Source: Micromonosporaceae bacterium (GTDB lineage Bacteria > Actinomycetota > Actinomycetes > Mycobacteriales > Micromonosporaceae). Taken from it: a stretch of DNA of 5,486 nt. Below the pieces are notes generated by a model. It ran no database searches. It was given only the letters and a program-made list of their open reading frames with translations, and was not told where the DNA came from. This document shows, piece by piece, positions 4,407-5,486 of this stretch (positions are counted from its first letter, which is position 1; each line of letters starts with the position of its first letter). Location: the NCBI GenBank assembly GCA_017354595.1, contig JAFMQQ010000244.1:1-5486 (forward strand), in the 5' to 3' direction. Made by a program: the position numbers and the translations under genes.

Positions 4407-5050
4407 AGGACATGATGGACGAGCTCGCCGCGACGACCCGGGAGACCGGTACCGGCAGGACGCCGGCGGGTGAGGGCAGGAGGGTCGTGCTGCGGCGCAC
4501 GTACCCGGCCGGGATCGCCGACGTGTGGGACGCCATCACCACCGCCGAGCGGATCAGCCGCTGGTTCCTGCCGATCGAAGGCGACCTGCGGCTGGGCGGG
4601 CGCTACCAGCTCGAAGGCAACGCCGGTGGCGAGGTGCTCGCCTGCGAGCCGCCGCACCTGTTGCGGATCAGTTGGGTGATGGGCGAGCCGGCACCGGAGA
4701 GCTTCAGCGAGGTGGAGGTACGGCTGTCCACGGTGGACGGTGGCACCCTGTTCGAGCTGGAGCACACGGCGACGGTACCGCCGCAGATGTGGGACCAGTT
4801 CGGCCCGGGCGCGGTGGGTGTCGGCTGGGACGGCGCTCTGCTCGGTCTCGCCCTGCACCTCGCCTCACCCGGCGCCGAAGTGTCCACTGAGGACAAGATG
4901 GCATTCCTGATGAGCGACGAGATGCGCGGCTACCTGGCCGCGTGCAGCCAGGCTTGGGGCGAGGCGTACCGGGCCTCGGGCGCGAACCCGGAGGCCGTGC
5001 GGGCGTCGGTCGCGGCGACCACCGCGTTCTATGTACCGCCGGCGCAGTGA
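4403..5050 (+). CDS. AHSA1/SRPBCC-domain protein (START-like, COG3832 type)
   Basis: The 215-residue cytosolic protein has a helix-grip SRPBCC fold with a deep hydrophobic cavity. Relatives are named for similarity to the Hsp90 activator Aha1, but bacterial members paired with ArsR genes mostly lack a known ligand. The N-terminal helix (about 1-20) leads to RRVVLRRTYPAGIADVWDAI (26-45) and ERISRWFLPIEGDLRLGGRYQLEG (49-72). Next are GGEVLACEPPHLLRISW (75-91), FSEVEVRL and LFELEHTATVP (116-126). The C-terminal WDQFGPGAVGVGWDGALLGLALHL (130-153) and WGEAYRASGA (185-194) are highly typical of this subgroup. GTG 4403 overlaps the repressor stop by 4 nt and has AAGGAG (4392-4397) 5 nt upstream. A longer frame back to 4238 lies inside the repressor gene and is rejected. 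It is the likely regulatory target of the ArsR protein. Confidence 0.93.
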   Translation: MKDMMDELAATTRETGTGRTPAGEGRRVVLRRTYPAGIADVWDAITTAERISRWFLPIEGDLRLGGRYQLEGNAGGEVLACEPPHLLRISWVMGEPAPESFSEVEVRLSTVDGGTLFELEHTATVPPQMWDQFGPGAVGVGWDGALLGLALHLASPGAEVSTEDKMAFLMSDEMRGYLAACSQAWGEAYRASGANPEAVRASVAATTAFYVPPAQ

Positions 5051-5062
5051 CCGCTGCCGGGC

Positions 5063-5486
5063 TCAGTGATCCCGCGGTCCTGACGCGAGCGCGGCCGCGC
5101 GGCGCTCCAGGTACCGCTTCTCCGGCACATTGGTCGCGTACCGGGCCGCCACCCGGTAGCTCTCCAGCGCCTGCGCCGGCTCACCCGCCATCTCCAGCAG
5201 GTGCGCGCGTACCGCGTGCAGCCGGTGGTGGCGGGTCATCCGGTCGTCGCCGGCCAGTTCCTCCAGCGCTGCCAGCCCCGCCCGCGGACCCTCCACCATG
5301 GACAATGCGACGATCCGGTTCAGTACCACCACCGGGTTTGCCGGTCCCGGGCGCAGCGACTCCAGCAGCCGGTACAGCGCGAGGATCTGCGGCCAGTCGG
5401 TCTGCTCCACCCGGGGCGCCTCGGCGTGCACCGCTGCGATCGCCGCCTGCAGCTGGTACGGGCCCAGTTCCCGGGAACTGGCGAGA
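5063..5486 (-). CDS. C-terminal part of an ECF42-like RNA polymerase sigma factor (DUF6596/TPR-like region)
   Basis: Only the last 140 or so residues are visible; the frame is open to the right edge, so the sigma2 and sigma4 DNA-binding regions lie outside. What is seen, SRELGPYQLQAAIAAVHAEAP, then TDWPQILALYRLLESLRPGPANPVVVLNRIVALSMVEGP and HHRLHAVRAHLLEMAGEPAQALESYRVAARYATNVPEKRYLERR, matches the helical, TPR-like C-terminal extension of ECF42-type sigma factors. This extension is thought to take part in control of the sigma factor. The family often neighbours DGPF/YCII-domain genes, which would have to lie beyond this window. The stop is TGA at 5063-5065, 12 bp from the convergent SRPBCC stop, with no room for a separate terminator. 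A GTG at 5429-5431 inside the open frame is not the start because conserved sequence continues upstream of it. Confidence 0.9.
   Translation of the reverse strand, partial: LASSRELGPYQLQAAIAAVHAEAPRVEQTDWPQILALYRLLESLRPGPANPVVVLNRIVALSMVEGPRAGLAALEELAGDDRMTRHHRLHAVRAHLLEMAGEPAQALESYRVAARYATNVPEKRYLERRAAALASGPRDH

Noticed and set aside
3565..4542. A 325-codon minus-strand open frame spanning the HAD 5' half and the arsR gene
   Set aside because: It is a shadow frame covering the divergent promoter region and three real genes; no recognisable domain.

Overview
This is a very GC-rich window with strong G/C preference at third codon positions, frequent GTG starts and three different coenzyme-F420-type oxidoreductases. 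That combination points to a high-GC actinomycete. Micromonosporaceae is my best guess from general resemblance, not from a database search.

Layout, left to right. (1) Positions 2-763 (+) hold the 3' part of a gene running in from the left edge. It has Lys/His repeats, an unrecognised helical core, a second Lys/His repeat block and a Pro/Ala-rich C-terminus. (2) A perfect 16-bp stem-loop follows; its right arm contains the ribosome-binding site of the next gene, a Ddn-type (FDOR-A) deazaflavin-dependent nitroreductase-family protein (816-1232, +). (3) Convergent to it lies an F420-dependent split-barrel protein of the PPOX/FDOR-B class (1284-1715, -), then type I ribonuclease HI (1776-2255, -). 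(4) Divergent from rnhA is a luciferase-like F420-dependent oxidoreductase of the Rv1855c type (2341-3225, +). (5) A HAD-superfamily hydrolase (3233-3940, -) is convergent with it, only 7 bp away. (6) A 58-bp divergent spacer with a 12-bp perfect palindrome separates the HAD gene from an ArsR-type repressor (3999-4406, +), which overlaps the start of an AHSA1/SRPBCC-domain gene (4403-5050, +) in a two-gene operon. (7) The C-terminal part of an ECF42-like (DUF6596) sigma factor enters from the right edge (5063-5486, -).

Most of the window is ordinary actinobacterial accessory or housekeeping content. The gene-by-gene calls are secure except for the first gene. The most interesting signals are regulatory: the SD-sequestering hairpin at 769-813; the GCTTATATAAGC palindrome inside an apparent leaderless promoter for the ArsR gene, which could also cover the divergent HAD promoter; and three genes whose starts lie exactly 6 nt downstream of a TANNNT -10 hexamer, as expected for leaderless transcripts. 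Short tandem duplications (15-18 bp units) recur at several places, two of them adding repeats to protein tails. I see no CRISPR array, transposon, tRNA or rRNA, and no clearly new multi-gene system.
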